64,000 nucleotides of DNA from Phylloscopus collybita (lineage: Eukaryota > Chordata > Aves > Passeriformes > Phylloscopidae). The translations under genes and the position numbers were made by a program. Numbering within the stretch: the first letter of the stretch is position 1; each line of letters starts with the position of its first letter. Location of the stretch: NCBI GenBank assembly GCA_027886175.1, contig JAJNNQ010000018.1:20937001-21001000 (forward strand), given 5' to 3'. The notes below the pieces were generated by a model. The model was not told the origin of the DNA, made no database searches, and saw nothing but the letters and a program-made list of their open reading frames with translations. Shown here piece after piece: positions 37,401 through 52,400 of this stretch.

Positions 37401-40400
37401 AATACTATCCTGAAGAGATTGGTACAATTTACTGCCTCCCAGGAGCTGTTGGCCTGGTTTGGAAGGGGAAGAAAAACCCACACTAATAAACTGACAAGGA
37501 GAGACCCTTACCAACAAATCCAAGTCTCTCTCCTTTTCCCAACCTTGTGGAAGGATCTTTGTCTAGATAGTCATTCCATATCCATCTGTAAAGTAGGCTA
37601 TTCTTTCATACATAAAATATTTTTCCCTTATCCATTCTGAAATGCAGTCTGTTTATTTCAGGCTCCATCCACAGTTTTCTTCAGTCATTCTTAAGTCTAA
37701 TCCTCTTCTCTAAAGTATTTCAATCCCCTGAGGCTTGATAATATTATTGACTGGCTATAGATCAGATCTATCAAATTCATCTTTCATTAATGAAAAGACT
37801 GAATGGTATGAAAGCAGTCTAAATAGTTCCAAAATACAGATTACTAATGTGAATTTCTGCATGATGATCTTAGTAAAATACAGTATTGCTAGTGTATCTT
37901 CAAAAACTGATTTATGAGCATGTCGTTCCAGAAGGTGTATGGACACTATTTTTTCTGAGTTTCTTATGAGACTATTCAGAGAAATATGATTTGAGAAATG
38001 CAGCACCTTTTATTTTAAAAGGTGTGTTTTCAATTTAATTCATTTTTGAAAGGCTTATATATGCCTCCTACATTTTCAAAAATCTTTGCAGCTTGTTCTA
38101 GAAGCATTTACCAAGCTGCTGTGTTCTCTTTGTATTCGGTACTATCAAATATACATTTATTTAGCATATTGCTTTCATAAAGGTAACCAGCATAAAACTG
38201 GGTAAGAACTAGCTCATATACTATAAATAACTGTGGTGAAAGCTGTTTTTCCTTTCCAATTCTCATTTGCCTCTCATCTGTTTACATTAATCTCCTTATA
38301 TCTTACTATTGGGTTTATTTCTTACTTGCACAGTGTGTAATATACGGCCAATGATTGATCTCAAACTTATAATACAGAAAAACAACAGGAACAAGCAGAA
38401 GAGGAACAAATGCAAAAAGAATTGGGTAGTAGGTATTTTATGTCTTGTGTTCAAATTCTTTACCATTGCAGAGGCAGCGATTCTCTGGGCCTAACAGGGC
38501 TTTCCTTGATAGTCAATCAGATCTTTTATGCTCTTCATATTTTAAATAAGAAAGTGATTTAATGTTGCTGTATGTTGTTTGATGAGGTTTCATACTGGGT
38601 ATCTTTAGAGAATGTTTGTATTTTCCTGTGATGATTCCAGGTGTTAACATCTGACCTGGAAAACAGGGAGAAGCAGCAGGAAAAAATGCTGGACCAGCTA
38701 AAGGAGATACAGAATTGCTACAAAGCTTGTGAGAATGGACGCAGACAAACTGAACTCCAGTCTGCTGAGTTAGCTCAACAGGTTGAAGAGAGTACCAAGG
38801 AAGCAGAACGCTATCTCACTGAATTCAAGCATTCAGAGGCACTCAGGCTGGAGATCGAAAAAAAAAGAGAAGATTTGAAGGTGAGAGCCCAGGAAACCAT
38901 CCGCCAATGGAAAATGAAGTGTAAGAAACTGGATCGTGAGACAGAAAAACAAAATCAAACTATCAGTGAACTGATGGACAAGAATAGTCAGGTAAGATTA
39001 GTAGGGGGTTTTTTGGTACCCTTTCCCTTTGTTTTAAAAATGAAGAGAAGGAGTTTATTTATGCAAACTCTGACTTAAACTGCTTTCCTCCTTAGCTTCT
39101 GGACCTATTTTGTATAATTTTCAGAACTTTTTCTTTGAAAAACCAATTTGAAATTTGATTCTGTAACATTTCTGGGTTATTCATTTGTCTTTGTTCAGTA
39201 TGGCAGACCACTTATTCCTCTCTTTTTCCTCCTCTAAAGTTTCTCACGAAAAAACATGGGTTTTTTGGTTTTGACTTAAAAGAACTCCTTTATTTGTTCA
39301 GCTGCTGACACTGTTTTAAAGACAAGCACTCACATCAAGGTTAATGCTTATCATCCTGTATTGGAATAATGGTATAAAACATAATTCGGTTGGCAATGAG
39401 TCCAGTGGCTGGGTCAAGGTTGCTTGTTTCTATAGTGGTTAATAGAGTGCTTAACTCTATGCTGTGAGCTTTTATCTTAAGTTTTCTCTGCTGGTGCAGT
39501 CCATCATATTGTATGGCTTTTGTTTTATAGTGCTATACCCTTTTCTCATGTATTTTTTCATGGCATCCATATAGTTTAGGTTATAAATCTGATGGGCTTG
39601 AGATGGCTCCATCCTCTGCTTTGTCTTGCTCAAAGACTGAAGTTTCAAGGGCTATGTGGGATGCAGTATGGGATGTCTATTAATCCTGCATTGTTTCTGA
39701 TCCAGTGATCTGTTCTGAGATTGGTACACGAATACGAGCATGGTGAAAGCACAGGAGAAGTCACATGGGGCTGAGTAGAAATTAATAAACTCTAGCAAAT
39801 CTAAGCTATGATTCCTGATGTTGCTGTTTCTCTTCTGAATTGCCTATCATACTTTTTATTATTATTTCCTCTATCCATGCTGCAACAATTCTTTCTATAG
39901 TAATCTTGTATTTGTTAGCCCAAGTGCTTGTCTGGGCAAGTAAGATTCTCAGACATTTAAGAAGTTGGTCACTCTTGCCTAAGAAAATAGAGATTGTAAG
40001 CAAAGGAAGAAGACCTGAATAATTTCAAAATGATGTGTGTCTATCAAATGGATAAACAAGAAGCAAAAAGTAGAGATGAATTGTGAATAAGAGGCAGTAG
40101 ATTCCAAAAAGGTTCTGAAATCACTGTTCATGTAAACACCATGTAGGCTGGTCTTTGTAGAGGCACTTGATAACACTGTCCATATTGAAATTTTCTTTGT
40201 TACATAAGACTCCTTGATGTGGATTTTACCACTTTTTATGTGGCAAATATATTCACATGCTAAAGACAGTGCTTAAACTTTGGCTTAAGCTTTGGATTAA
40301 GAAATACTATTGGTATTTGTTCTTACTTTTAAAGTCGTGACCATCCTGCCATCAATTTTGAGGTAATTGTCACTGGTGAAGAAAGTTTTTTTTTTTATTT

Positions 40401-43400
40401 TAAGATATGGAAGATCAAATAAATTGTGTTTCACTGTGAAGGAGAAAGAAGTACAAATGTTGTTTCATGTTCTCAATATAAAGTTGGAAACAGCTTACTT
40501 ATAGGGATATAATCGATCTAGAAGCAGCATTTGGTATAAACGAGGTAATAAGATGAACATAATTTAACTGGCTTTAAAATATAGAAAATTAATATCTGGG
40601 ACAAAATTCTGTAAAAACAGTAAAGAAAAGGAAGAAATGGCAGTTTGTTGTCTTTGATTTCAGTTAGAAAACTTCAAAGAGTTGATGGAAAATTTTCACA
40701 GTTGGGTTACAATCATAGCTTGCAATTTTGAGATTTTTGAAATATTGTCAGACAAGGGATGGGCTATAGAAAGATTGTTTAGGTTTCATGCTTTTGGAGT
40801 TACTGGAATAATTTGGTTGAAGTTTTGCCCATGTGGTTGTCCTTACTATTGTTTGATAGCAGAGTTTCTAACATGTTTTGAAATGTATGTTAAGTAATCT
40901 AATGTAGAAAACATACTGAAAGCAAATAACTTATGAGTTGTAGCTTGAAATTTTAGTGGAATTTTGGTCTTGTTAAGTTTTTGGTGGTGTTTTGGATGTT
41001 TTTAGCCAACTCCTTCAATTAGAATTACAAGATAGGTTTAGGAGGGTGTTTTTGCTTGGTAGGTTTGTTTTTGTTTTTTTGGGTTTTTTTCTCCAAAGAA
41101 ACCCATGCTGGTTATTAGCCCATGTCATCAATTTATTATATTTGTATTTTTGCAATTCTTATTCTTGATGTAATTGCAAATAGTTTCATTATTTTTAACT
41201 CCACACTTTTAACCCTAATTGCCTTTTTGTTCTGCATTATTTCAAGTAATTCTGCTACATCTGTAAGAAATGTGCGTTGCTGTGGAATTGGTAAAAATGC
41301 TCAGTAAAATTTAGTATAAAATTTATTAAGTCAGTTTAAAGAATCTGATACACCCGAACAGATTGCCCAAACAGGTTGGAGAGTCTCCCTCGCTGGAGAT
41401 ATTCAAGAACCATCTGGATGCAATCCTGTGCCTGTATTCTAGGATAAAACTGCTTGAGCAGGGAGGTTGGACCAGATGACCCACTGCGATCCTTTCAAGC
41501 TTACACATTCTGTGATTCTGTGGTAATTTTACCATGAAATATACCAGTGTTGGAAGAAATACCCAAAGCCTTAAGATCCTAGGAAAACAGTGGAATTTTT
41601 ATTACATTTGATTGATTTTTATCTGGGAGATGATTTAGTTATTTCTTGGCATTGATGCATAAATGAACCAAACATTTAACTGCTACTAATTAAATTACTG
41701 CGCATAATTTCAAAAGTAAATTAAAGTTGGTATACTTCATATGTAATATTTTAGAAAATAAAATACATCAGCATATGGAATGGACGGTAGGTACTGTGTC
41801 TATATCCGGTAGTCATCCCTGTATGCTGCTGCATTACTCTATTACCTCATTTTCTCCATCTTGCTATTTGGAGGAACCAATAAAGAAACACTTCTCAGTC
41901 TGCAAAGAGAGGATGTGAGAAGCAGGGAATTAATTAAAACCATCCCCGCTTAGAAGGCTAGATAATGTAAGGACAAGTCCAAGTCTGAGACTGTACATGA
42001 TCTGTGTGTGAATTTAAAGAAACACTGAGTACATTTAAACTGAGTTTGTAGCAAGCAAAATTTTTATATTTTCACATATATATGTTAATTGTTCCATAGA
42101 CATTCCTGATATCTGAGGACATTTTTCCAACAATTGCCTTTCTTTACTTCAGATCAGAATGGATTTTTTTTTTTTTCTTTCCTAGGCTCTCAAAGAAAAA
42201 GATGATCTCAAAAGTCAGCTCCTCTCAGCTATAAACCAAATAGAAAACCTGCGGAAAGAGCTGAATGATGTGCTTACAAAGAGAGCCCAGCAGGAAGAAC
42301 TCCTCCACTGTAAAGAAGTAAAACTGAATGAAATGGAGTCACACCAGGTATCTCTTGAAGAAGAGATTAAAGAAGTTCAAGGTACTGTAAAAAAATTGGA
42401 GAATGAGTTGAAAAAACAAGTCTTTCTACAAAACCAAATGCAAGCTGAGAAGGAACACTTGAAGACAGAACTTGCAACTACTAACTTGTTTCATAAAAAA
42501 GACCAAGAACGACTCCTAGAAATGCAAGCAGATGTAAAAAATTTAAGTGCCATACGTGTGGAACTAACAAACAGAATAGCAGAAGAGGAGAAGGCAAAAA
42601 AGGAATTACTTAAGAGCCTCTCAGACCTCCAGAAACAGCAGGAATCTAGTCATGAAGAGATGATTTCAGCTAACAGGCAGCTGAAGATGGAAAGAGAAAT
42701 TCACCAACAGGAGTTGGCAGATCTTAGATCAGAGTTACAAAATGTGAAAATCAAACATGAACAAAATGTTCAAGAACTCACGAAACTCCTTAAACAAGAA
42801 AAAGATGATGCAGAGGCTCAGATTAGAATGCTAAAGGTACTTATTGTGCAGAATTCCAATGTCAGACTTCCCCCCTCCTCCCACACACTCCCCACACAGC
42901 CCCTGCCATTGAATGACTAAGGTAATAAAGCATGAGCTTTAAAGCACTTAACACACATGTTATTGCAGGCCATTGTAAAAACTTAAAGTTCAGGGTAAAA
43001 AATTCAACAGTACCAGTTTTAGGTCAAAATCTTAGTTCAAAATAGTAAAATATATATGCCTATGATCAAAATGAAAGGAAATATATGATGCTGTGGTATA
43101 TATGGCAGGCAGGTGAAGTCCCAGGTGACTGGAAAGGGGGAAGCACTGTACCATACAGTCACCCCAGGACAACATCTTTTAAAAAAGTGTAGGAAGGAGA
43201 ACTGTGGGACCTACTGACCTGTCAACCTCATCTCTCTTCCTGGAAAGGTAATGGAACAAAACCTTTTAGAAGCTACACTAAACCACATGGAGGACAGAGA
43301 AGTGATTTGGGATAGCCAGCTTCACCAAGGGCATGTCCTGTCTGACCAACTCAGTGGCCTTCTCTGAGTGGAGTGGCTGCATCAGGGGACAAGGGGAGAG

Positions 43401-46400
43401 CTACAGATGTCATTTATCTGGCCTTCTGTGAAGCATTTAACACAGTGCCCCACAACATCCTTCTCTCTAAATTGGAGAGAGATGGATTTGATGGGTGAGA
43501 TAGATAAGAAATTGGCTGAATGGTCACATTCAGAGGGTTGTGGCTCAGTGTCCAGATGGAGTCCTAATGTACAGCAGTGACGAGTGGTGTCCTTCAGGGA
43601 TCTCTGTTGGTACTAGTGTTTAGTTATTTAATGTATCATTCATGACTTAATAATAATTCTTAAGCAGTTGGTAACATAGAAACCGTTAAGTGAAGACAGC
43701 AATAAAAAACCTAGGTGGTTGTTAGTAAAAGGATCATTAAAGTCAAGTGTTTTGACAGCAGTGCTTAACATTGGACTTACTTTTACTTACTTGGCAATGA
43801 CATTGAAATTAAGAGTGTATATGTGATGTCAAATGGAGAGAAGAAAAGTGTATTTTAGATGCTAATAAGAAAAAATAACTTGATTCTGTGTTTCTCTATG
43901 AAATGGCAAATCCTACAGTTAGGACCTTTTTATTTTTACTGATTGTTGAACCTAAACAGAGGATTAAAAGAATTCACTTCCATATTTAATTTGGAGTTCC
44001 ATGACTTCCCCCTAATTCTACATGTATTTTTTAAGAGCAGAAGGTTTGAGGGAGATGAATTTTCTAAGATATTAGGGTAGGCAAATTTTTTAGAAGTATA
44101 CCAAATGATAATGAATAAGATTCTGTTGACTGAGAGACTGTAAATGAAACAAAATAGAAAATCATATGCATTTCTAGGAAGTTCTGATGAGAACATGTCA
44201 TCCTGCAGATGATTTGGTTAATTTTTGTCTGAACTCATCATTACATTGCATTTGGATTTCAATTTTATGGACGTACTTTTCTTCCAAATTAAGGTAAACT
44301 TAGCATACATTTTATCTTTTTTTTTCCCCTTTTTTTTTAAAGTATTTTGATGTTAGGGCGGTGTTTAGGGAAATCCAACAGAAAGAGCTGGGGTTTTTTA
44401 ACCTATTATTATTAATAGTCACTCCATTCAGAGAAGGCCACTGAGTTGGTCAGACAATAGTATTATTTTTAATACTATTTTTCAGGCTGCTAAGATTTTG
44501 TGTTTAGCAACCAGCTGTCTTTTACTTTACAGTAATAATTGACCTTATTTATGCCTCAGCTGTGTCCAAGCTTTGTAACTGTTTTTGGGAAGGAATATAC
44601 ATATCCTGTCCAAAGATGGTTAAAGCTTTAAAAATACAGGTCGGCTGAGAGAGACTTGAGGAGTGAAGGGAAATTTAATATATTTGTAGGATCCAAAGCC
44701 TTAAACTTAAAAGAGGATGCATTTATGAGTTGCTTCCAGGAAATCAAGGGTACAGAGTCCTGTGTTTAGAGGACTAACTTCTAGATTGTAAAAAGAAGTG
44801 ATTCTTGATTTTTGTTGTTCTTCCCTCTCTTGCCTCTTCTGTATGGTACTTTCTGTAGTGCAGCACTGGATTGAAAAATTATTAAGTAGTTAAGGATTTT
44901 TTGGGGTAGTAGGGAAGGTAACCATAAAAATATTATATGATGCAATAGAACTGGAGAAGAACATAGAGATTTTGAGATAGTTTGTTGAGATACCAATGTT
45001 AAGAAGGATCTTACAACATACAATCTCAGTTTCATTACTGAGATTCTGATGATTGAACTTTTAATTTGGTTTCTCCTAGAAAACCCTAAATCGTTCCCAA
45101 CCAATGCCTCTATGACGTCTTATTTTGTATTTAGAGGGATAGATACATTAGGCATAGGAATTCACATGGTTTGCTTAGTGGTCTGCATTTGGCTATGTGC
45201 TCAGAAGCTCTGGATCTATCCCCTAATTTTAATGTACCATCATTTGCTTTAAAAACATGGTTATTTTCTTAGAATGATGCAGAATTTCCTACTGCCTGAT
45301 AGTATGGAAGTATTTGAAGTATTAATCTTTAATCTAAGGTTATATAGAGATATGTATTGATACATAGAAAACTGTCTATATGTGTATATTTCTTTTTAAA
45401 TTGTTTTCTATACGTTTTCCAATTGTGCCATCCATTTTTTCCTGAAATTATTAAATTTTCCTGAAATTTCCACTATTAAATGTTGAAATTAGATTCAATA
45501 AAAATCAATTAAATTATAGTCATATCTACCTTGTCCATACTGGAAATTAATAAGTATTAACTTCCTCTTCTGTGTCTCAAGTGTAATGTAGGTGAGGAAT
45601 TTTTTCCTGGATTGTCTCCATCTGCATAGATATTATAATGAAATTACCTTTAGTAGGAACTTAAAAGTTGATTTTTTATAATCATATTCACAGAAAATGT
45701 TTTGTTCATTGCAGGCATGTCTTTGTGTTCTTAAGTCTTTGTAGACTGTGGATGCCAAAGTTCTTTCTCAGATTGTCCTTTGGAAGAGTTTTTGTAATCT
45801 GTTTAGTGTCTAAATTAGTGTCTAGATTTAGTATCTAAATTAATTCATAAAATTTCTCTTCTTACCCTTCTTCCTCAAAGAAGTTATGTTTATAGTGTAA
45901 TTGGGAAATAAAATTTTTGCTTTTCCTCAGAAAGAAATTTACTTTGCAAATTTATTTCTGTGTTTAACTGCATGCCACACTTCATCTAGCATGAAACTGG
46001 TTTTGAGTAATGTGTGTGTTCATTTGCTTCTTTGTTGTATTTTTTAAAATTTTCTAGATATTGTAGGGCATTTCTCAAAACTTTCAGTAATTTTTTTCAC
46101 TGGAAACAAATATACATTATTTACTCATTCTTTTGGGCCTTTCTAGATCCTTATGTTTTCTTCATTTTTCTCTGCAAAGTTTCATGAGTAGCATTAATTG
46201 CACAAAATGATAGCACTAAACCCATACAATTCTAGAACATAAAAATACCAGATCTTTGCTGTTGCTTCCTTTCAGATATAAATTTAGTATTGGTTCCTGA
46301 AATTAAATGATAGTTTTAGACTTTCTGATTCCAAATTATTTTAGTAATGGAAAAGCTGCATAAATACTAGGCTTCTCAGGATGATGTCAGCTGATGAGTG

Positions 46401-49400
46401 TAGCAGAGCTGAAATGAAGAATCTGAGACTTCTATTTTCTGCTTTTAAAACACTGTGTGGTTCTACAACTCTGTGATGCATGTTTTCCATGTTCAGATTA
46501 GTAATTGCATTTAGTAGGACTTAATTTTTTACAGTTATCATCTGGCAATAGTGTTCCACTGATTTAAAACTTTAGAGTTTGGGTGTGTTTTAAAATAACC
46601 CATACAGTGACTTTGTGATCTGTTTTTCCCTTTACCATCAGATGGAACTTTTAGAAGAGAAAAACATAGTCAAGACTCAGTGTCGACAGCTGGAAAAAAT
46701 CAAAGTTGAGCGTGATAAATTGATGGAAGAATTAACCCAAAACAAGGAAGAAAATATAAAACTAAAACGGAAATGTGAATTTGTAAAACAAGAACTGGAG
46801 AAAAAGGTAAAATTAACTGAATTTAAACATGATGTATTTCTCTGCTGATGAATACCCAAAAGAAATGATGGATTATAGAAATAGATGGTAAACCTAAAAA
46901 ACCCCAGGTTGTATGTATTAAAGAATATACCCAGTCATGCCATAGTACACGGTTTCTATATTAATGAAGGAAGACAAAAATGCTTTGCCTGGATTATGAA
47001 CTGTATCCCTCCAAAGATTCACTAATATTATTTAGGACTAGAAATATAAATCCTGTTGCTTGCCTGATCTCTAATATAGGTAAGTAACAAATATTTAATC
47101 AACCACTTCTAGTTTTCTTCATATTTTTCTTCAAGATGCAGTGGGGTTATGAATAATTTAGAGGTAATTTGGAGTAGATATGCAAAGTAAGCATAGTAAA
47201 AGAAATTCTAACTAATGTTGGGGTGGAGGATTTTTGATTTTGGGGGGTTTTCTTTTATAATATAGAGAAAAAAAATGTTAAACCTGGCATTTCTTTAGCT
47301 TGCTGAACTATCAGGAAGTGGTTTAAAAGCTCAACTTGTCAGACTAGTAAAAAGTACTTGAAATGAAAAGTCAAAAATGTGTTTTTTCTGTGTTGGCATT
47401 TTAGTTCTATAATATCTATTATTAAGATGATGTGTTATAGGAATGTACATGGCCTTCTGTAGTCTGTTGTGAATTAGCTCCAACCTTACCTAATATTGGG
47501 AAGACAGATTTTTACACCAAAAATCATCTTTTATCTCTAAATTGAAAAAGATCAGAGAAGTTTTTAAGCATGCAATCCTGTTGCATGCTTAACTTTTGAA
47601 GGTAAAGGCAGATGGAGACTTCTATTGGATTGCATTCATGGTTAACTCAAGAGAATTATTTGCTCTTTTGGTTTTGTGGATTGTCAAAAGGGATGTCAGG
47701 ATGGCAGAAATAGTATCACCTCTTGAGAAATCCCATTCTAACATACAGTTGTGGCAATGCAGCAGAAGCTTATTGTGTTACAGAGTGCTTTCTTTTCTTT
47801 TCCATGCTTTTTATGCTTTTAATATTCTGTTCTTAATGCGAATACTAATTCAAATAGACATAGGTATTATAGCTAGCTTAGATTTTTTTTTTCATGAAAG
47901 GTGAAAGAGCAGAGCATAATGGGAAGTGATTGATTTATTTTCTTTTCCTTTTGTGCACTTCTGAGTTATTAGTGACTTTTTTCTCCTTTAGGCTCTGGAT
48001 ATAGAGTGATAGGGAATGTTGGCACATTCAGGAAATCAAGCAGATAAGAAATAAAAAAATAAAGTTATGTATTCTGTTTTAGTCATGGTCTTTGGAAATG
48101 AACATGTGATGGATATGTGAATCAGTGAATTGTAAGATAACAGAATACTGATACTGGAAATAGATACAGTGCAATCTTACTGCTTTCAGAATACTAATCC
48201 AGGTCAAAATTGTTTCAACTCCCGTCTTTGTAGTACAGAAATACTGGAACCTGTCCATCTTAAAAAAAACCTTATGATTTCTTCAGTTTGAAAGAACTAC
48301 TGTCTCAAGTGTTTTTGTACTAATTAAGTGAAAAAAGTCAGACTTCTTATCAAGTACTGGTGTTTCACATTTGTAGGCCACCTGTATTAAAAACACCTGT
48401 ATTGCTAGTAGAAGTAACACCTATACATAAATATGTATGCAACCCCCTGAAAGGAGGTGGCAAGGTATATGTTGGTCTTGTCTCCCAGTTAGCAAGTGAT
48501 AGGACAAGAGCAAATAGTCTTAAGATGTGTCAGGGGAGATTTAGTTTGGATATTAGGAAAAAATTATTCATGCATTGAAACAGGCTATCTAGGGAAGTGG
48601 TTGAACCACCCCCCTGGAGGTTCTCAAAAGACATGTACATGTGGTGTTCAGGAATGTATTTTAGTGGTGGACTTGGCAGTGTGGGGTTTTTAGTTGGACT
48701 CTATGATAACTGAGTTCTTTTCCAATGTAAATGATTCTATGATTCCATATATCCTGTTCATGGAACTTGGGTGTTAGACACTGCCTCACTCCACACTGGT
48801 GTCTCATAGGAGCACTGCATGAAGTTTTCCAACAAATAGACTTCAAACAGTTGTACCTTGTCAGTGTTCAGGTCCAAAATTAATGAATTTTTGAAATCCT
48901 TGCTCTTCTCACCATTCTTGGTATAACTTACACGCATTGGGATTTGCCTGTTAAAGTGTTTGCCATTTGCTGCATTACATCCTCATGATCTCAGCAGCAG
49001 ACAGGTGTGTTTCAATTTCACTATTCTCACAAGATAGGTTTTTCTGTATTATTTATGATGCATAATTCAGTATTTTGTGTAATCTAGCAGCATTTGGTTT
49101 GGTTCTATGGTGGCTCTATCATATATTTAAAAGAAGAGAATCTGAATTTAAAAAGCATATGTAACATATTTAGTCAACTTTCTGACATTAGAGATAGCAT
49201 AAAATACTTTTCCTCAGTGCCACTCACTCTGAGAGTGAGATATTCTTTGAGTAGTTTTCCTTTGAGGGCACACTGACTGCCTATAAAATTTTTCTTCTGG
49301 GATCTCTTTTCTGAGGATAGAGATTACATGCCTAGAACAGATTCAGGGCAAAAGATCATAATGGGAGTATTTGCTCTGGGCTCTTTTTCTACTCCTGGAG

Positions 49401-52400
49401 GAGATTTGTTATAGAACATCTATTTTTGACTCTGAAAATAGGCTTTATGATTGTTGAGTTTGGATTTGGTAGCAGTTTCTTCATAACTGATTTACAGGAT
49501 AATAAGGAGAATCAAGGGTGGAACTTAAGAGTGCTATTATGACATGACAAGGAATTGAACTTAGGATGACTGAGTATGGCCTGATTATAAGATTGAAAGA
49601 TACATGGCTAATGACCTATGTTATATTAATAATGCAATTATTTCTTTGTTTTGTTTTTCCTTTTTCACTCCAGGAAAAACAGATCAGCAATGAAGATGAT
49701 CATTTGAGAAAGATGAGTGAGGCCAGACTGCAGTTTAAAGATCAGCTTCATCACTTAGAAATGGAACAGCAATCCATTCTTTCCATGATAGGAAGTGAAA
49801 TTGATGCTGCTTGTGAAATCTTTTCTCGTGACTCCATGGAGAAATTCAAAGTAATTCTAAGTTTTAAGTATGCTGCAGGTTTTATTCTTTTCTTAATGAA
49901 AGTTTGTAGTGGAATTGATATGGATTGTAGTCACTGTTGCATAGATAACCATTCTATTAGAGTTACGAATATTTAGCTGGTACAGAGGGACATTGCCAGG
50001 TATTAGAATGGGATACCATGAAGAACTGTCCATGCATTAATTGGTACTGCTTACTTTTGCCTTTTTTTTTTTTTCTTTTCCGATGAGTAGTCCTCCTTTT
50101 CCTTATGTGAAAGGACCATTTATTAGCCAAAGTTTTGAGTTAGGTTTTCTTAGGCCATGGTCCTAGAATTGGGAAGTCCTTAAGAAAGACCTAAAATACT
50201 TTTAAAATTGGGAGAAAATTAAAGAAATGTTTTGTTCAAAAATCACTTGGATGCTGTGATTTTTATGTAGAGAACTGAATACTGAAAATGAAAGGAGTTT
50301 ATAACCCTGTTTTGAGGAACATCTCCTTGTATGCAGAAAACTCGGACTCAAATTTTCAGGAAACTGGTAGCTTGCTGTAACTTTTTTTTTTTTTTTCTAT
50401 TTATACTTCTCCTGCACCCCCTGTCTCCCTTTAGCTCCCTGTAGCTTTCCTTTTGAGCATTCTCATTTGCTCCTCAGGTACAGAAACCACTCTTCCTCCC
50501 TGCCTATGATTCTATGGTGATTAATCCTCTTAAATCAACATTGTATGTTTCTGGGAATAAAGAGAATGGACTGTCTGACTCAGCTTGTTGCCACACTTAA
50601 GGAGTGCTTGACCTAGTGGCTTTTTAGCCTTAGCTGCAACCCAGAGTACACTCAGATTACATCTTTTTTTTGTCTCTCTGTTTAAAGAGAGAACACTTTG
50701 TAGTTCCTCATCATTTGACTGGGCTGAGCTGCTTTTGAAATGGATTTTTTCACAATTGACACCATTTCTACTCTTAAGTAGGGAGATGGGTTGTTGCAGC
50801 ACAGAACTATATGAGAATTCTAAGAAAAATGTATTTGACAAACAAGCTTTCTCCTCCATATCCTTCCAGACAGGTCTTTTGTTTTATTAAGTTTTGTAAT
50901 CTACTGTAGTTGCCAGATTTTTGATCATTGAGCTGTGCCTTCTTGGACTTGCTCCTCACCTTGTGCAGAGTTTTTGGTTTCTGGATAAAGTTTTGCAGAT
51001 CCCTGTTTTTACAATTCTCCTTGTTTTTATATCACTGGCAAACTTAAGCCAATTCTGAATACAAAATTTTGACTAGACAGCTAATGTGAAAGAAAAGTTA
51101 GGTTTGTGGTCCTGGTATGAATTTTTTTTTTAAAGGTAAGAAGCCTTCTTTATGATGTTGTTCCTCTGCCCAGTACTTCAGGTATTGCCAAGGTTTCTAA
51201 AAGGTTTCACCCTTTACTTCAAGAAGTTTTCGCTGCAACTTGGGTAAGCAGGAGGAATTTGATGGGTAAATATTTGTATTGAGAGAAGTCAAGCACTAGG
51301 CTTAATCTTCCTTGATAAAAAATGTATTTCTTTCATGAATTTCCAGTAAGCAGTGTCTAATTACCATTTTGTGTCTGTTATATCTTTGTCACCTGCTTTT
51401 TCACAGGCAATATCCCTTACACCAACAGTACTGAATGATCCTCATCGCTGGTTAGCAGAAACAAAGGTAATAGTCAAACCTCCTGAAATTTTACTGAGTA
51501 AGCTAATATTCAACATTTGATGGTGTAGTGGGAGGTGTCCCTACACATGGCAGGGGGTTGGAACTAAGGTGATCCTTAAGGTCCTTTTTAGCCCTATCAA
51601 CTGAGTGAGGGGGTGAGTCTGTAAATGGATGGATCTGATTTAGTTGAAAATCCATTTAAAATGGCACTTCAAGGGTAAAAGCAAAAATACAAAAGCATTC
51701 CTTTGGCAATTATTGATATTTCCAGACTGTTATTTCAACTGATGGAATAATTTTCCAAATGTATCTATCAACAAGAAATAGCCATCTCTATAGCAAAATA
51801 AATAGCAATGTTGTTTTCACAAAAAAAAAAGGCATTGAAGAAAGAGCAGTGATAGCCTTTAGATCTGGTTCAAGTTTTTCAGACAAGTAAAGTGAATGTA
51901 GGTAGCAGGTTAAGTTTCTCTTACAGCATTATCCCAAGGCTAGAAATGATGTTACATTAGGCTGGTATTTATTCAATCTAAAATATATTAGATCGGATTA
52001 TTGGAAAATGAATGATTTTTCTTTCCCCGTTGAAGCTTTCAAATCCTATAATGAGGGGGCACACATGCTTGAAAACATCTTCAAGGTGATGACTGCAACT
52101 CATAAATCTTGCCTTTCGTTTTGCAGCTTTCCTCCAACTCACTCAGCTCACACACAGCACGCTTCTTTCCCAGTACCTTTTAAAAGAAGTAAATTTCTCA
52201 TGATCAAAATAGATCACAGACTGTGGAAAACAACTGGTGTTTTTGCTTTATGTAGAAAGGTCAAAGCCACAGGAGAATTGACTTAAGGAAAAAAAATTGC
52301 AGGTGTTTGCATGTAAGAGAAGGTTATTCATGGTGTGTGGTCTGTGTAAGGCTTACAGACCAAGAAAGACTTGCACTGTAGATAACGGAGATGAGATTGG

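Larger units (their letters stand above)
42837..46641 (+). other. CEP128 intron after coding exon 13
   Basis: This 3.8 kb intron contains a sense CR1 reverse-transcriptase-region fragment at 43083-43640 and a 10-bp hairpin at 44456-44479. A 107-codon minus-strand ORF at 44781-45104 has no recognised homology and is not called. Confidence 0.8.
46807..49673 (+). other. CEP128 intron after coding exon 14
   Basis: This 2.9 kb intron contains a 12-bp perfect hairpin at 47564-47592 and a sense CR1 tail at 48445-48745. No gene was recognised. Confidence 0.8.

Noticed and set aside
42837..42920. C-terminal extension of coding exon 13 beyond 42836
   Set aside because: It runs past the splice donor into intron; the added residues do not match CEP128, and the frame joins correctly to the exon at 46642.
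44781..45104. 107-codon minus-strand ORF
   Set aside because: No homology recognised and AT-rich composition like the intron around it; probably chance.
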